A stretch of DNA of 64,000 bases from Hormiphora californensis (Eukaryota > Ctenophora > Tentaculata > Cydippida > Pleurobrachiidae): the NCBI GenBank assembly GCA_020137815.1, contig CM035351.1, positions 5,073,792 to 5,137,791 of the forward strand. The letters are read 5' to 3'. Under the pieces are notes generated by a model, which was not told where the DNA came from, did no database searches, and saw only the letters and a list, made by a program, of their open reading frames with translations. Position numbers and translations under genes: made by a program. Positions 24,126-35,627 of this stretch are shown here, one piece after another. Every line of letters begins with the position of its first letter. Within the stretch, counting starts at the first letter, position 1.

Positions 24126-24850
24126 TTTGCTCATTGGATAACTAGCTAGGAGAGAAAATTCCGTTCAAGAGAATGAGAGACATCTAGAGATTGTACCTGT
24201 GTCTACAACAGCTCTATATCACGATCAGACTAGTAATGGTTATTGAAAGACATATCACTACACAACAGCTGAGTACACCCAGTATACCGATAACAAGCAG
24301 TGGGAGAGATACAGCTTTACCGCGTCACTCAACCCACCACCTTATCCGCCCTAGTGGCTAGTAAGAGCACAACTACTGCACAATGTGCAAACAAGCTCCT
24401 GGACACATTATAATCGCCCAGTAATGTGTGTTCCATAATGATCACTGCTCACTGTGTTCCTGTCTGCAGGTTGTTCCCTAATATTTTCCACTGTCAGTAC
24501 AGGTCTGGAGATAATCTGACAACTATGATCATCCAGCAGGTCTACTACAAAGTATGTATAACAGTGGCTGGGGGGCTGGTGTAGCAACTGTGCTCTACAT
24601 TGACTTGCAGCCACCTGCTTGCCCCCAGCTCGTAGTAGTAACTCAACATAGAGAGCTACTGGGGTGGATCGCAGGTGTGTGTGTGTGACACTTCACAGGT
24701 GCAGCACAGGAAACATTGTCGGCAAATCAAGTATCAGGTGTATAAATCAGGGTACAAATCAGGAGAACTCTAAACAAGATGGGGATGACTTTGACAGGAA
24801 AAAATCAACTGCGGAAGGAGAGAGGGAGAGACACGGACTTATAGAGAGAT

Positions 24851-24903
<53 letters not shown>

Positions 24904-24926
24904 TAGAGAGATAGAGAGAGAAATAC

Positions 24927-24965
<39 letters not shown>

Positions 24966-25660
24966 ACTACTGGTAATCAATATTCATAGTGTTGATTGGG
25001 CTCTCTCAGTGTCATTACAGGGTAAAAGTGCGACCCCGGGGGCTAAAGGGACTGCTCTTCCGCAAAAAACACACCATCTGACAGTAGAAAGGGGAGAGCG
25101 GTAGTGCAAAACAATCGGAAAATAAAGACAGGGATTTCCCTCGGTAGACTGCCTTGTGCTCTCTGAACAATGTGAACAATATGGCAAAACATTGGTTACT
25201 CGTTACTGTGCTCTACTGAACAAGATTGGTAAAACAAGAAGCAATGAGGTACGAAGAGGCGAGATCACAAGACGAGACGAGACATATCAAAAGGAAGTAT
25301 TCGGTTGACGCAAAACCAGACGCAAAGTTCAGAAGAAGAGGTGCGTGACAGTTAATCGCGTTGCGTGAGAGAAGGAAAATGGAGGGGAGTAAGGAAAGGA
25401 CTAAGTTTCAATCAACCATTATATTCAAAACTTGAGTAATTGATAGGCAGGAGTGAATTGAGGTTCAAAAAAGTACGTCTAGAGAAACAACACCCGGCTG
25501 ACCCATTGTTTACAGACTACTACTCTTTCAGCGGCCGGAGGGGTGCGAGAAGCGAGAGCCAGAAAAGTTAATCCATGCCATTAACTGCCCATTTAAACTG
25601 TTAACAAGGTTAGAGAGGCGAGGAGGAAAAATCGAGAGAAGACAGAGAGAGAGAGAGAGC

Positions 25661-25691
<31 letters not shown>

Positions 25692-26286
25692 TCAGAAGCG
25701 AGCTGAGCGAGCTCGTATCAGTTATCTCTCGCTATTCGATCTCTTCTCGAGAATAGAGAAGAGCTATATCTCTATCTCTATATCTCTCTTCTCTCTTCTC
25801 TGCCTATACCCTCCCTTTCTCTCTGCCTATCTCTCTCTGCCTATCCCTCTCTATGTAGCACCTCGGGGAGAGGTAAAACGTATAAAGCTCCACCCACCTC
25901 CCCGGGGGGTGACGAGCCCTACTAACTACTACCACTACTACAACGTGAAATACCTCTGCTTTCTCCACCCATTTCAGTTAAATCACTCTCTCTCTCTTTC
26001 AGCTTTCTCGCTCTCTCTCTTTCTCTTTCTTTATCTCTCTCTCTCTCTCACCCCTCCATTTCTCTCTCCCTCTCACATTTGACTCTCACGAATTCTATTT
26101 TTCATCCAGGACCTCTCTCTCTATCTTTCTCTCCCATCCTCTTTCTGGCAGGGTGGGGGATAGTCCTCCGGCCTATCTCACTATACCTCACTCAAATTAA
26201 TTGGAAACTCTCAAGCAGTATTTTTGATCCTAGCGGCGGTTGTGTAGCAAGTTGGATTGTGCTGGGAAATCTCAGTGCTGCGACTA

Positions 26287-26412
<126 letters not shown>

Positions 26413-27537
26413 TGGTTTTTCACTTGATCAGTTTGGTTCTGATCTCAGTCAACCCAATCATTGCTTGGGCTCCAATCTACTAATTGGGCAACGGTAAAAT
26501 CCACTGTACAAACAAACAACCGGCGGGAATAAGATCACTGGATCAGAGGCCTGAGGCACCACTAGACCAGCCCCCCCCCCTCCACTTAAAACGAAGTGGA
26601 AAGAAAGTAACAGAGATCATTGTGCTCGCACGTCGAGTCATAAGCAGGTCACAATGCAGTAGCCGAGTGGGAAAGCCCCAGACATCATGATGATGGTGCC
26701 CAGTGGGGACGAGGGAAACTCATGGTCCCCCACAATAAAAGATCACCAGTAACGATGAGAGACTTTGCGTCGCGGCTCTAAGGGGGAAAGAACACTAGAC
26801 AGTTCGTAGTTACAATTCATTGAGCGAGAGGGAGAGAGAGAGAGAGGGAGAGAGAGAGATAGTTGAGCACGTGATCTTGAGATCATGTTACACCACCTCG
26901 ACAATTCATAGGCCACGTGACCAGCATCGGAGGGCCGCCGTTGGCTCCCTCTCTCGTCCCGGGTCAAGTTACAAGCATTGTATAGATCGCTGAGGAGAGA
27001 TGGAGAGGGAGAGAGAGAGATGAACAGTTAAATAACGCCCTTCTGAGTTTCAACAATAGAGCGGCCTATATGATATATAGTGGTTTTAGGATCTATAAAT
27101 TATAGAGCACATGGATTGACCTCCACAAAAGCCTAAGCTCCTAAGATCCAACCAAAAACTCTCTGGGTCCATGGGTTACAAAGATAATAGTTATCAGTGC
27201 TATCACACTTATTATCGGACAAAGCGGCGCTACAAACAAACAAAGTCCACGCGGGGGAATGTGATTTGCAATAATTGGAAGACCAGAGACCTGTCACAAA
27301 TCTTATCAGCCCATCGGCTAGGGAGGGAGGGAGATAGGCGACATCTAGAAGAAACATCGCTATTCGCTGGGTGATATTATTGTCAGACAATTATTGTCAG
27401 ACAAGACTTAACTTCAAGAGTTTTCAAGACAATTGAGCTAGTAACAATAACTATAAATCGTAGCACTAAAAATCTAACAAAGTCGGACAATGAGCAAAAC
27501 GGGGAAGTAGAGAGTGAGAGAGAGGTGGAGAAAAGAT

Positions 27538-27651
<114 letters not shown>

Positions 27652-27899
27652 ATGGGAGAGAAGGAGGATAGATGGAGTGTGAGAGAGGGGGAGAGAAGGG
27701 GAGGGAGAGAGTGAAAGAGAAGGGGGAGGGAGAGTCAGAGAGACCGATGGGGGAGAGATAGATGCCGACGTACTATGTGAGAGAGAGAACAAGAAAAATT
27801 CGAGTAGCGTTGTAAGGTGTTCGGGTCGCAAGGTGTGCGATTAGAGATCGCCCCCCAAAATAAAGAGGTAAACTCGTTCAAGAAAAGGGGAGCTAATAT

Positions 27900-28262
27900 C
27901 AGTAGTGCTTTCTTTGTGAAATGAGACAATTATATTATAGCTAGGGGGTATATTGCCAAATTGTACCCTGATTTGTCTACTTAATAATTGATTTGCCGAC
28001 AATGTGCTTATACCGGGTATAAGCTACAAACATTGTCGGCAAATCAAGTATCAGGTAGAAAAATCAGGGTATCAGGTAGATAAATCAGGGTATCAGGTAG
28101 ATAAATCAGGGTATCAGGTAGATAAATCAGGGTACAATTTGGCAAAAACCAAGATGGGGATAACTTTGGCAGGAAGAAGTGAGAGACAACTACCAGTAGT
28201 GCTTTCTCTCCCCAGGAGAATAGACCTTGTAAAATGAGACAATTATATTATAGAGGGGGTAC
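27900..28262. mobile_element. Foldback element with internal 21-bp array and flanking direct repeats
   Basis: The core hairpin is 27953-28145: outer arms TTGCCAAATTGTACCCTGAT and its complement, inner arms TTGATTTGCCGACAATGT and its complement, and a 19-bp palindromic tip GCTTATACCGGGTATAAGC. The right arm carries four tandem copies of a 21-bp unit containing GTATCAGGTAGATAAATCAG. Diverged direct repeats flank it (CAGTAGTGCTTTCT and ATGAGACAATTATATTATAG at 27900-27940 and at 28194-28253). A related copy of the right arm lies at 24712-24810. Non-coding. Confidence 0.7.
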
Positions 28263-29215
28263 AAGCTACAAGACACACGTGATACACGATACAAGCTAAT
28301 GGGGGAATCGAGACCCAATGCTCCAGGGTCCAATGTGATATGAGATCTGCATTCAATAACAATTAGATCCAGGGTCAATTGCGATATGAGATCTGGATCC
28401 AATAACGATATTGCACTGTAACAACCCAATTTCTGCAATAGATCAGAGTACCCAATCACTCAGTGCAGTTACCTACATGTGTTACATATGACTTGCTAAG
28501 ATTTACATATGACTTCGTCAAATTATCAAGTTGGCAGTCTAGCTGTAGGTAATTAGGGGGAATTAGGTTGAATATTGCTGCCACTGATAACAAAATAATA
28601 AACACCAGTACCAGACAAGCATGGTAAAGCAAAAGTAATGTTACCTCAGTACCATGAACAATATCGCAGTTAGCAATTGTTCTTACGAGGTTTGTCCAAT
28701 GGACATTCTTCAGAAGAAGGAGAAGTTCTCCTGGAGAACGTTACAAAACTTCAGTTCCCCGACCCACAGGACAGTTTGCTGTAGGAAAGGAAAGTTAAAA
28801 TGAAGGATGCTTGGAATCTTTTGAACTTTTTCTCCCTCCCTTCTTGTTTCCAGTCCACACAGTTTCTAACAGTTCCACAGGGTACTCATCAATTGCCTGG
28901 CTAGACTGTGGTTAGAACATAACAACTCATCAACTACTTTTACAACAAAAGGTCTTACTGGCTTACTGCTTTCGGGAAATCAAAATTTCTCAAAAAAGTG
29001 CGGTAGGGGTTTCGTCGATTTTAGCCTGAAAATGGAACCATTCTTTATTTGTACAGTTAACAACAAGATTACAAGAGTACATGCTAAATAATATGTTTAT
29101 TTGTTTTGTTATAACCCGTTTTAATATATTTTTCTGTGCGGGGCACGTGGAAACAGGATCGGGCAACTAGCAAGGCACATATTTCTCTCTTATTTCCTGT
29201 AGCAGCTTCTCCTCA
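28263..29215. other. Gene-free region
   Basis: Unique AT-rich sequence; I see no exon with both splice sites and coding character, and no repeat structure beyond short AT-rich words. Confidence 0.5.
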
Positions 29216-29664
29216 GCTGTTGAAAAGTGATGCCAATCGGTGTTGGGGCACGTTGGCAGTCTGTTTCCACGCTAACTTTAGCCCAAACACTTAAGTGAAC
29301 AGTTACTAAACACTAACACAACTCACAAGGAAATATCTTGTTTTATATTTTTGTAGGTCGACTCATGGGCATTTTGATGTTTTAAGGTCTGTTAAGAGGT
29401 GTGTCTGATGTCAAAAAGTACCCTGCTTTAAAACTACTGTTACCCCCAAACCACCCAACCGTTTTAGCTAATTCAAAGTTCATCTGATAGAAAATCTCAA
29501 GCTCTAACACAAAACCCGGGTCTAAATTCCCTAAACCTAGCCCTAACCTGATCCCACTAAGAAACCTTGAGGCTTGACTGCTGACACATTTTTTTGTGTG
29601 TGCTGACAAACTTTTTTTTTAAATTCACTAACCCCAACACCGATTGGCATCACTTTCCAACAGC
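29216..29664. mobile_element. Inverted-repeat element with 33-bp arms
   Basis: Left arm 29216-29248 (with GTGATGCCAATCGGTGTTGG) and right arm 29632-29664 (CCAACACCGATTGGCATCAC) are inverse complements with one mismatch, enclosing about 380 bp of non-coding DNA. Its right arm abuts the (TAA)n tail of the neighbouring LINE piece. Confidence 0.65.
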
Positions 29665-29670
29665 CGATTA

Positions 29671-30854
29671 TTATTATTATTATTAAGTCTAAAAATGTAT
29701 ACATTGCATTAACTCAACATATACGCCCCTTTTTGTGGGCAATTTGGATAGTCCTTTCGATTTAAAATTCAATGGTTAGAGTTCACTTAGCCACATTTAA
29801 TGACCCCCTTACTAATCCAATAACGTCCATTCGGATTATCTCGTTTTAGTTCTTTCAGAGTATCAACAAGAGATTTCCGCTCTCGCTGTTCGTCTGGTGA
29901 TAGGTCGGGAGAGAGAAAAACGGATGAAAACTTCTCTGAACTCTGTAGCTGCTTTGCTTTCCGAAGAAGCTGCAGCAAGGATTCCCTTCTTTCAAGGGTG
30001 ACGATAACAGGTCTCGCTCGGTCATCAGTCCTTAGGCCAACCCGCTTTGTGGAGGTCACGACAGGTTTCTCATTTAGCTCAGCAAAGATATCCTGAACTT
30101 CATGATCAGTAGCCCTGGCAGTGGTTTCTGGAAGCCCAAATAAAACCAAATTCAGCTTTCTATCCGGAGTTGTTCTTTCAGTTGGTGGAGAGGAAACTGT
30201 CGCCTTCTTCCATGCTTCCTTCAGGCGAGATGGAGCAATAGCAGCTGAACAATTCTGTACAAGGACCTTGGAGTAGTCATGCAACTGCTTTTGGACAGAC
30301 TCTGACATCGAGTTGTTTTCACGTTTTTGTACTTCAATCAAACTATTTTGTGCTTCTATCAGCTTCCCTTGCAATGCAATCCTTGCTACCCGATGCTTGT
30401 CGACTTCTTCTTTGAACGTGCTAAGTTCTTTCTGTACCTCCTCCAGTTTCCTATTACAGTCCTCCAGTTGCAGGCGTTCTTTCGTTCTAGCACTTTCATA
30501 GTTCTTCATCTTAGTTTCACACAATCGTTTCTCATTCCCTATTTCCCTCCCTAACTGGAGAATGTGACGACAGAGTTTCTTAGTGATAGCCTGGAGTTTT
30601 TCTGCATGGTACTCCTTCAACTTGTAATCTAGTGGTAGTGCTTCCTCAATATATTGACGCTCATTATCCTCCGTATCCTTTTCCAAGATCTCGTTTAGTA
30701 AATCCTCTACCGCTTCTCGCTCGCGTTGACGATTCAGAGTTCCTTTCTTTACCAACATTATATCACTCATTGCACTAAACAGTGTACTTCTCATCGTACT
30801 ACCCAAACATTCTCCTATACTTGAAGATTTCTTGGGCTTCTCCATCGTCGTCAT
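29671..30854 (-). mobile_element. Non-LTR retrotransposon ORF1 with intact frame and (TAA)n tail
   Basis: A single intact frame of 355 residues runs from 30854 to 29787. Residues about 40-215 are Glu/Lys/Gln-rich coiled coil. From about residue 230 comes an RNA-binding-like domain, KLNLVLFGLPE, VGLRTDDRARPVIVTLE, FSSVFLSPDLSPDEQRERK and NGRYWISKGVI, as in ORF1 proteins of CR1/L2-type and related LINEs, which coat the element RNA. After the stop there is only about 100 bp before an (ATT)n/(TAA)n tract at about 29671-29690, the expected 3' tail. No endonuclease or reverse transcriptase follows, so this is an ORF1-only element or an internal deletion. Confidence 0.78.
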
Positions 30855-31009
30855 AGCTTGGGACTGCCCCTACGGGCGGTTCCGCCATCCTAGGGACATA
30901 TCTCAAATTAACATTAGCCGAAGAGAAGCTGCCGAAGAGAGAAAGGGGGTAACCGTATGAAGAGTTAATCGCGATGAGTCTCATTCACATTGGGTTCGAT
31001 CATTTGCCC

Positions 31010-31845
31010 CCGGTGTTGGGGTTAGTAATAAATATTAAAATCACTCACTCGAATCCATATAATAAATCCCATAATGTTAGTCAGTCTGTCCGTTAATTGG
31101 TTTTTCAAACTCCTCCCACAGTTTTTGAGCTAGACCCCTAAAAATTTGTACACGGGTACCTTGGACCAAGGCGGATGTAAGTACGGGCTCAGATTTTTGA
31201 TCCGATCTTTACAGCAGTGACGTCACGGGGTGACGTCATTGCGACAAAAAGACCTACATTTTTCAAACGCTTCTAAGACCCTGAAAACGGCTCTAAATCA
31301 AAAAACTAACGCAATAGTGGGGAAAGAGAATCGTTTGAACTTCATTTTACTTGATAGCGATTTCCCGTAACTCAATGTTTAAGGGTCGTAAATCGCGTCG
31401 GGAAAGTTAAAAATGCCAAAAATACGATATTTTTCACCGTAGCCACCCAAAATCTTATCCAATCGATATGAAACTTGGTCGTTATGTGAATTTTAATGTC
31501 CTTTGGCCAGGGGTTCCCGGAAAACGGATTGGCAAGATGAGAACTGACCGGAGTTCTTATATAATAAATTAATTCATGGTCAACACGAAACGCAAAAAGT
31601 TTCAAAAAGGTGCGAATTTTTTTAAATAAATTGTTTCCAAATAAAATGCAAAGAAATCGCGAGCGCGCGGCAGTTGTTTGCACCGTTAACTACAAAAAGA
31701 CGCGTGCCACATTTAATTTGTCCGGTTGAACTGAAGGTACCATGTTTGCGCGCAATATTCACTCACTGTGTGGTCATCGCGCGTTCCCGACATGTATCGA
31801 GCAAAGTGGACCCAAATGGGGCGAGAAATCAGAGCGCTTCTGTGT
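31010..31845. other. Unclassified, likely repeat-derived
   Basis: No coding exon. A TGACGTCA CRE-like palindrome pair occurs at about 31217-31240 (GTGACGTCACGGGGTGACGTCA). The style of the sequence suggests an old dispersed repeat, but I cannot assign a family. Confidence 0.35.
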
Positions 31846-31849
31846 TTAT

Positions 31850-32700
31850 CACAAAAGTAAAAAACATAAATTTAATGAGTTCAGCTCTTACGAGACACCA
31901 GCCGGCAACGAAATACAACCAGCGGATACTGTGAAAGACCTTGGCATCATTCTCTCAAACAGTGGCTCTTGGACAGACCATGTCATGAGGATTTCTTCAG
32001 AAGCACGAAGGATGGCTGCCTGGGCACTGAGAGCGTTTAAGGACAGATCAGTCACCACTATGCTAACACTCTACAAGTCACTTATAAGGTGCAAAGTAGA
32101 ATACTGTTCTCCCCTCTGGTCCCCCTACAAGATTGGGGACATTCAAGCTCTGGAAAGTATCCAGAGACAGTTCACCAGAAGGATCGAAAACATGGCACAG
32201 TTTGACTATTGGGAAAGTCTGAAAATGTTAAGACTGATGTCATTGCAACGTCGCAGGGAGCGATATACGATAATACAAATGTGGAAAATCTATAATGGTG
32301 CAGCACCAAACAGCACGAATACCCGGTTTTACCATCATCAACGGCTCGGCATCCGAGCTGAGGTACCTACCCTATACAGTGGAGCACAGAAGTCATTCTC
32401 AACAAAATACTTCCACTTCTTTACTGTGAGGGCCGCTCGGTTATGGAACACATTACCGAAAGAGGTTAATACAGCAGTGACCTTAGACACGTTCAAGATC
32501 CTGCTGGGCCGTTGGCTGGACCACTTCCCTGACAATCCACCTGTGAAGGGTTATTCTACCCGGAACAACAATTCTATCATGGACTGGGTTTTGGAGGTTC
32601 GAGCAAAAGGGGGATGCTGAAAGACTGACACCGTTTACGATTCTGTAATGAAGTTTATTTATCAAGTTTATCAAGTTTATCAAGTTTGGGGCAAGTAAAT
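31850..32700 (+). mobile_element. 5'-truncated non-LTR reverse transcriptase tail
   Basis: The end of a LINE ORF2. The frame to the stop at 32618-32620 reads KDLGIILSNSGSWTDHV, TLYKSLIRCKVEYCSPLWSP, DIQALESIQRQFTRRI and LQRRRERYTIIQMWKI, the conserved region just after the RT active site in CR1/jockey-like elements, then ARLWNTLPKEV near the end. The catalytic YADD part is missing, so it is dead on arrival. The 3' UTR ends in three copies of TATCAAGTT at about 32660-32685. It lies opposite to the ORF1 element and is a separate insertion. Confidence 0.88.
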
Positions 32701-32845
32701 AAATGTGAAACAAGTATAAAATTCAGGGTTAAAACTTAGGATATTTCTCTTCTGTCTCAACTTCTCTTTCAAAAGCAAACTGATTGACAAATTGTCTCGG
32801 TTCTCTTTTATAATGTCTTTATTCCAGAGTCTTTCCAGTAATCCA

Positions 32846-33404
32846 TCAGTCCATGATGGTTCTGCGGTGATACAGATCGGAGGTTACATCGCACAAGAAG
32901 AGTGGCAATGATCTGTGTTGTGTAAACTTTGACAAGTGGGCCTGCATGTTAATGGAACTGGTGTATTTCGTCTCCACCAATTGGAATGCTCCCTCGCACC
33001 TGGAGGAGAAACATAATTAATATCGGGATTTAATACGAAAACCAAAGAAAACGAATTTAATAAATTAATTTAGTAGGGAATTTTGAAATTTTAATAATCG
33101 TGAGCCCGTTAAATCAGGGTGCCCAGTGAATCAGGGTCAAATACTGTTAATTTCCTATATATGGGGGCGGGGGAGGTTATATCAGGGTCCGACTGCATTA
33201 CTCTTTGTTGATTAACTCCCGTTCATCCACTAAGTTTTGTGAGAAAATATAATAAGTAACTAACTCGATCCATACTAACTTCTTGAAGAGAAGATTGTGA
33301 GTTGGTGATTCAGCATAGAGAAATACAAGAGAGAACTGTGAGTCCTCGGGGCACGAGAGGGTGTATCCAAACATGTATTCAACATTCTCCTTTAATTCAC
33401 GGAT
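32846..33404 (-). CDS. MAD1L1: MAD1 spindle-checkpoint protein, C-terminal fragment
   Basis: Two exons, 33404-33280 and 32999-32846, joined in phase and ending at TGA, give 92 residues. The pattern is that of the MAD1 C-terminal domain: a helix ending ENVEYMFGYTL, then FSLVFLYAESPTHNLLFKK, FQLVETKY, a helix, and SLPLFLCDVTSDLYHRRT, corresponding to human GYxxD...LTSLYAEHP...LIFK...MQLLETEF...SIPAFLSSLTLELFSRQT. This domain folds as an RWD-like dimer that binds BUB1 and kinetochores. No upstream coiled-coil exons of MAD1 (normally about 600 residues) are visible before Homer begins on the other strand at 34.7 kb, so it is either a fragment or the end of a gene with a very long intron. Confidence 0.72.
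33113..33203. mobile_element. Degraded pogo-like MITE copy
   Basis: It shares GTTAAATCAGGGTGCCC...TGTTAATTTCCTATAT and the end ATCAGGGTCCGACTG with the better copy at 33495-33650. It lies in the last intron of the MAD1 fragment. Confidence 0.55.
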
Positions 33405-33494
33405 CTGTAAATAGAGAGTATTTAGGGTGTTTAGGGTGTTCAGAGTGTTCAGGGTGCAGTGTTCATGGTGTTCTATAGTGGGTATATTATTATA

Positions 33495-33650
33495 CAGTCG
33501 GACCCCGATTTACCGGGATGCTCGGGGGAAAGGGTTTTGCCCGGTAAATCGGGATGCCCGGTATATCGGGGTAAAATATCGTCAATTTCTTATATCGGGG
33601 GAAGTTTATCCTCCCGGTAAATCGGGGCCCGGTAAATCGGGGTCCGACTG
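33495..33650. mobile_element. pogo/Tigger-type MITE with TA target duplication
   Basis: The terminal inverted repeats CAGTCGGACCCCGATTTACC and GGTAAATCGGGGTCCGACTG are perfect complements, flanked on each side by TA (33493-33494 and 33651-33652). A CAGT start with TA duplication is typical of the Tc1/mariner/pogo group. It is 156 bp with no coding capacity and several internal CCCGGTAAATCGGG words. Confidence 0.85.
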
Positions 33651-33652
33651 TA

Positions 33653-34711
33653 GTACATGCCCGTGTCGTATTCAGTTCACAGCTACGCTTTACTTCAACG
33701 GGTTTTCTAGTAAACAATAAATCTTACAAATAAAATCTCACACACGATTCAGATATTGAAGTCAATGCTACCAAGTCCTACTGGGGTGTATTTTGTTCGA
33801 CACCCCCTCAGAGATCTCAAGGTTGCGATTAGTAAGCAGAATCTCAGCCTCCTTCTGATAGCTGCCAACGCCTCGCTGTGTGCTGACAAACAGATTTACG
33901 TACATCTAATACGTACAAATCTAATAATTTCCCACGTTTTAGCGTTAAAACGATGCAACTTAGACGCGCGCGCGCGCATTTAGTCTCGACTTTTTGCGCT
34001 CGAAGCTTTCTGAAAAACGAAAAAAGGTTGGCACTCGGCGGAAAGTTCTCTTGAAAGTTGGAATTTACTGTCTTTAACTGTTGCATGTATTTTATGTGAT
34101 TTTCTTCGTGTAGCCAGTCAGGCAAAAACAATTTATATATACTATTATTGACATTGTTAGGCCAGATGCATGTGGCTTCTTTTATTACACTTTTTCCAAA
34201 AAATTTACTGTCTCTTCTTGAAAGTCGAAAAGCGCTGATAGTTGATACGTGACAGCATCGACCAGTTTTCGCCAAAAAGTTCCCTCTCTCCTGCCCCGCC
34301 CGTTTCCCCTCCCATTCCACAACTCTACACGGCAGAGCCGTTCCTCAAGTCTACCTCTTTGCACAGATACTTGCTGGTCTCACGAAAGACTACCCTCTAC
34401 AAACCAGGTCTAAAGCTGCACTGCACTCTGTACGCGCGCTAAGAAACAAAAGTAATACATAATATGTGCGGTACTGCTGCGCATGTCTAAAATCATAAAC
34501 AAGTCAATAGAAATGGGCTTTTAATTTAATATTTTACAGAACATACGGCCTCAGCCTGCCTAGACCCTAGTTCTTTTGTACTACGCTGTTCGGTTCTACG
34601 ATGTGCTTAGTTTAGTATTTTCAGTAAATTTTAGTTCTTTTTAAATGTCATACTTGCAATTTGAACAAATGTACAATTATTTTAAAGTAAAATCTTCCCC
34701 CAGGATGAACT
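33653..34711. other. MAD1-Homer intergenic
   Basis: No confident exon. A 158-codon minus-strand frame at 33844-34320 has no recognisable domain and mixed composition. A short minus-strand stretch at about 33765-33850 reads EAEILLTNRNLEISEGV and might be a MAD1 exon, but its splice phase does not join the next exon. A poly-pyrimidine plus CAG at about 34692-34703 suggests a 5'-UTR splice of Homer. Confidence 0.45.
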
Positions 34712-35627
34712 ATGGGTGACAAGCCAGTTTTCTCATGCCGCTGTCATGTTTTTAAGATCGACCCCAACACCAAAAAGACCTGGAACCCAACTTCAGATGG
34801 CCCTATCCAAGTTTCATTCTTCTTCGATCCCTCCAAGAAGGCTTACCGAATCGTATCAATAGATGGTGGCAAGTTAGTGATAAACAGCACGGTAGTGGCT
34901 GGAATGACATTCAGTAGAACAGCACAAAAGTTTGGGCAGTGGAGTGATCAGCGTGCCAACACTGTTTACGGTGTGGGTTTCAGTAACGAGGATGATCTCA
35001 CTAAATTTGCTGATCAGTTTGAGGAAGCTAAAGTGTGTGTAAACAGAGATGCCCTCTCTCCGGTGGGACCCCCGCCTCCTATCGAGGAAGATGCCCCTCG
35101 ACGGATCTTGTCTCCCGGTCTCCCTGAAAACAGATCCAACGGTTCGTTTGATACCGAACCAGTGAAACTGAGGGCGAGTGAAAGTGAGGGAGCTGACAGA
35201 AGTAGGGCAAGTGAACACAGTCTCGACGATGCAATGAAGGGGCTGTCACTAGAGAATGACAGGCTGAAAACGTCTCTTAATCAGTCACAGGGTAACCTAA
35301 AGAAATGGGAGGTAGAGTTGCATACCCTCCGTACTAATAACAGTCGTCTACAGAGTGCCCTACACGAGAACAGTAGGAATATTGAGGAGTGGAAGACTCA
35401 GTTGTTGCAGTATCGCGAGGAAAACACCAAGCTTAGATCACGGAATGAAGAACTGGAGATTGAGATTGACAACTTGGGGCACATGAGAAACGGGACCCAC
35501 TCACCTAAAACTGCTAAGAAGCATTCTAAATCCAATCTGAAATCGGAGGAGGTTGAGAGGGTGAAAACAGATTCTTGAGAAAGTGACTGCTGAATTGGTG
35601 GAGGTGAAGGAGGAGAATACTGATAAG
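34712..35627 (+). CDS. HOMER: Homer scaffold protein (EVH1 domain plus first coiled coil), interrupted
   Basis: The frame to 35578 gives 288 residues. Residues 1-112 are a complete EVH1 domain of Homer type: HVFKIDPNTKKTW, YRIVSIDGGKLVINSTV, MTFSRTAQKFGQWSDQRANT and VYGVGFS match human Homer1 closely. EVH1 binds PPxxF-type ligands (metabotropic glutamate receptors, Shank, ryanodine and IP3 receptors in animals). A Pro/Ser linker follows, then coiled coil from about 180 (KWEVELHTLRTNNSRLQSAL). In a run of four A at 35564-35567 the frame slips; removing one A continues the coil (KQILEKVTAELVEVKEENTD) to about 35627, where unrelated DNA begins. The tail reappears at 36203. As written, it ends like the short, tail-less Homer1a form. 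Confidence 0.88.

Noticed and set aside
33844-34320. 158-codon minus-strand frame between MAD1 and Homer
   Set aside because: No recognisable domain, no splice phase linking it to the MAD1 exons, and mixed composition.
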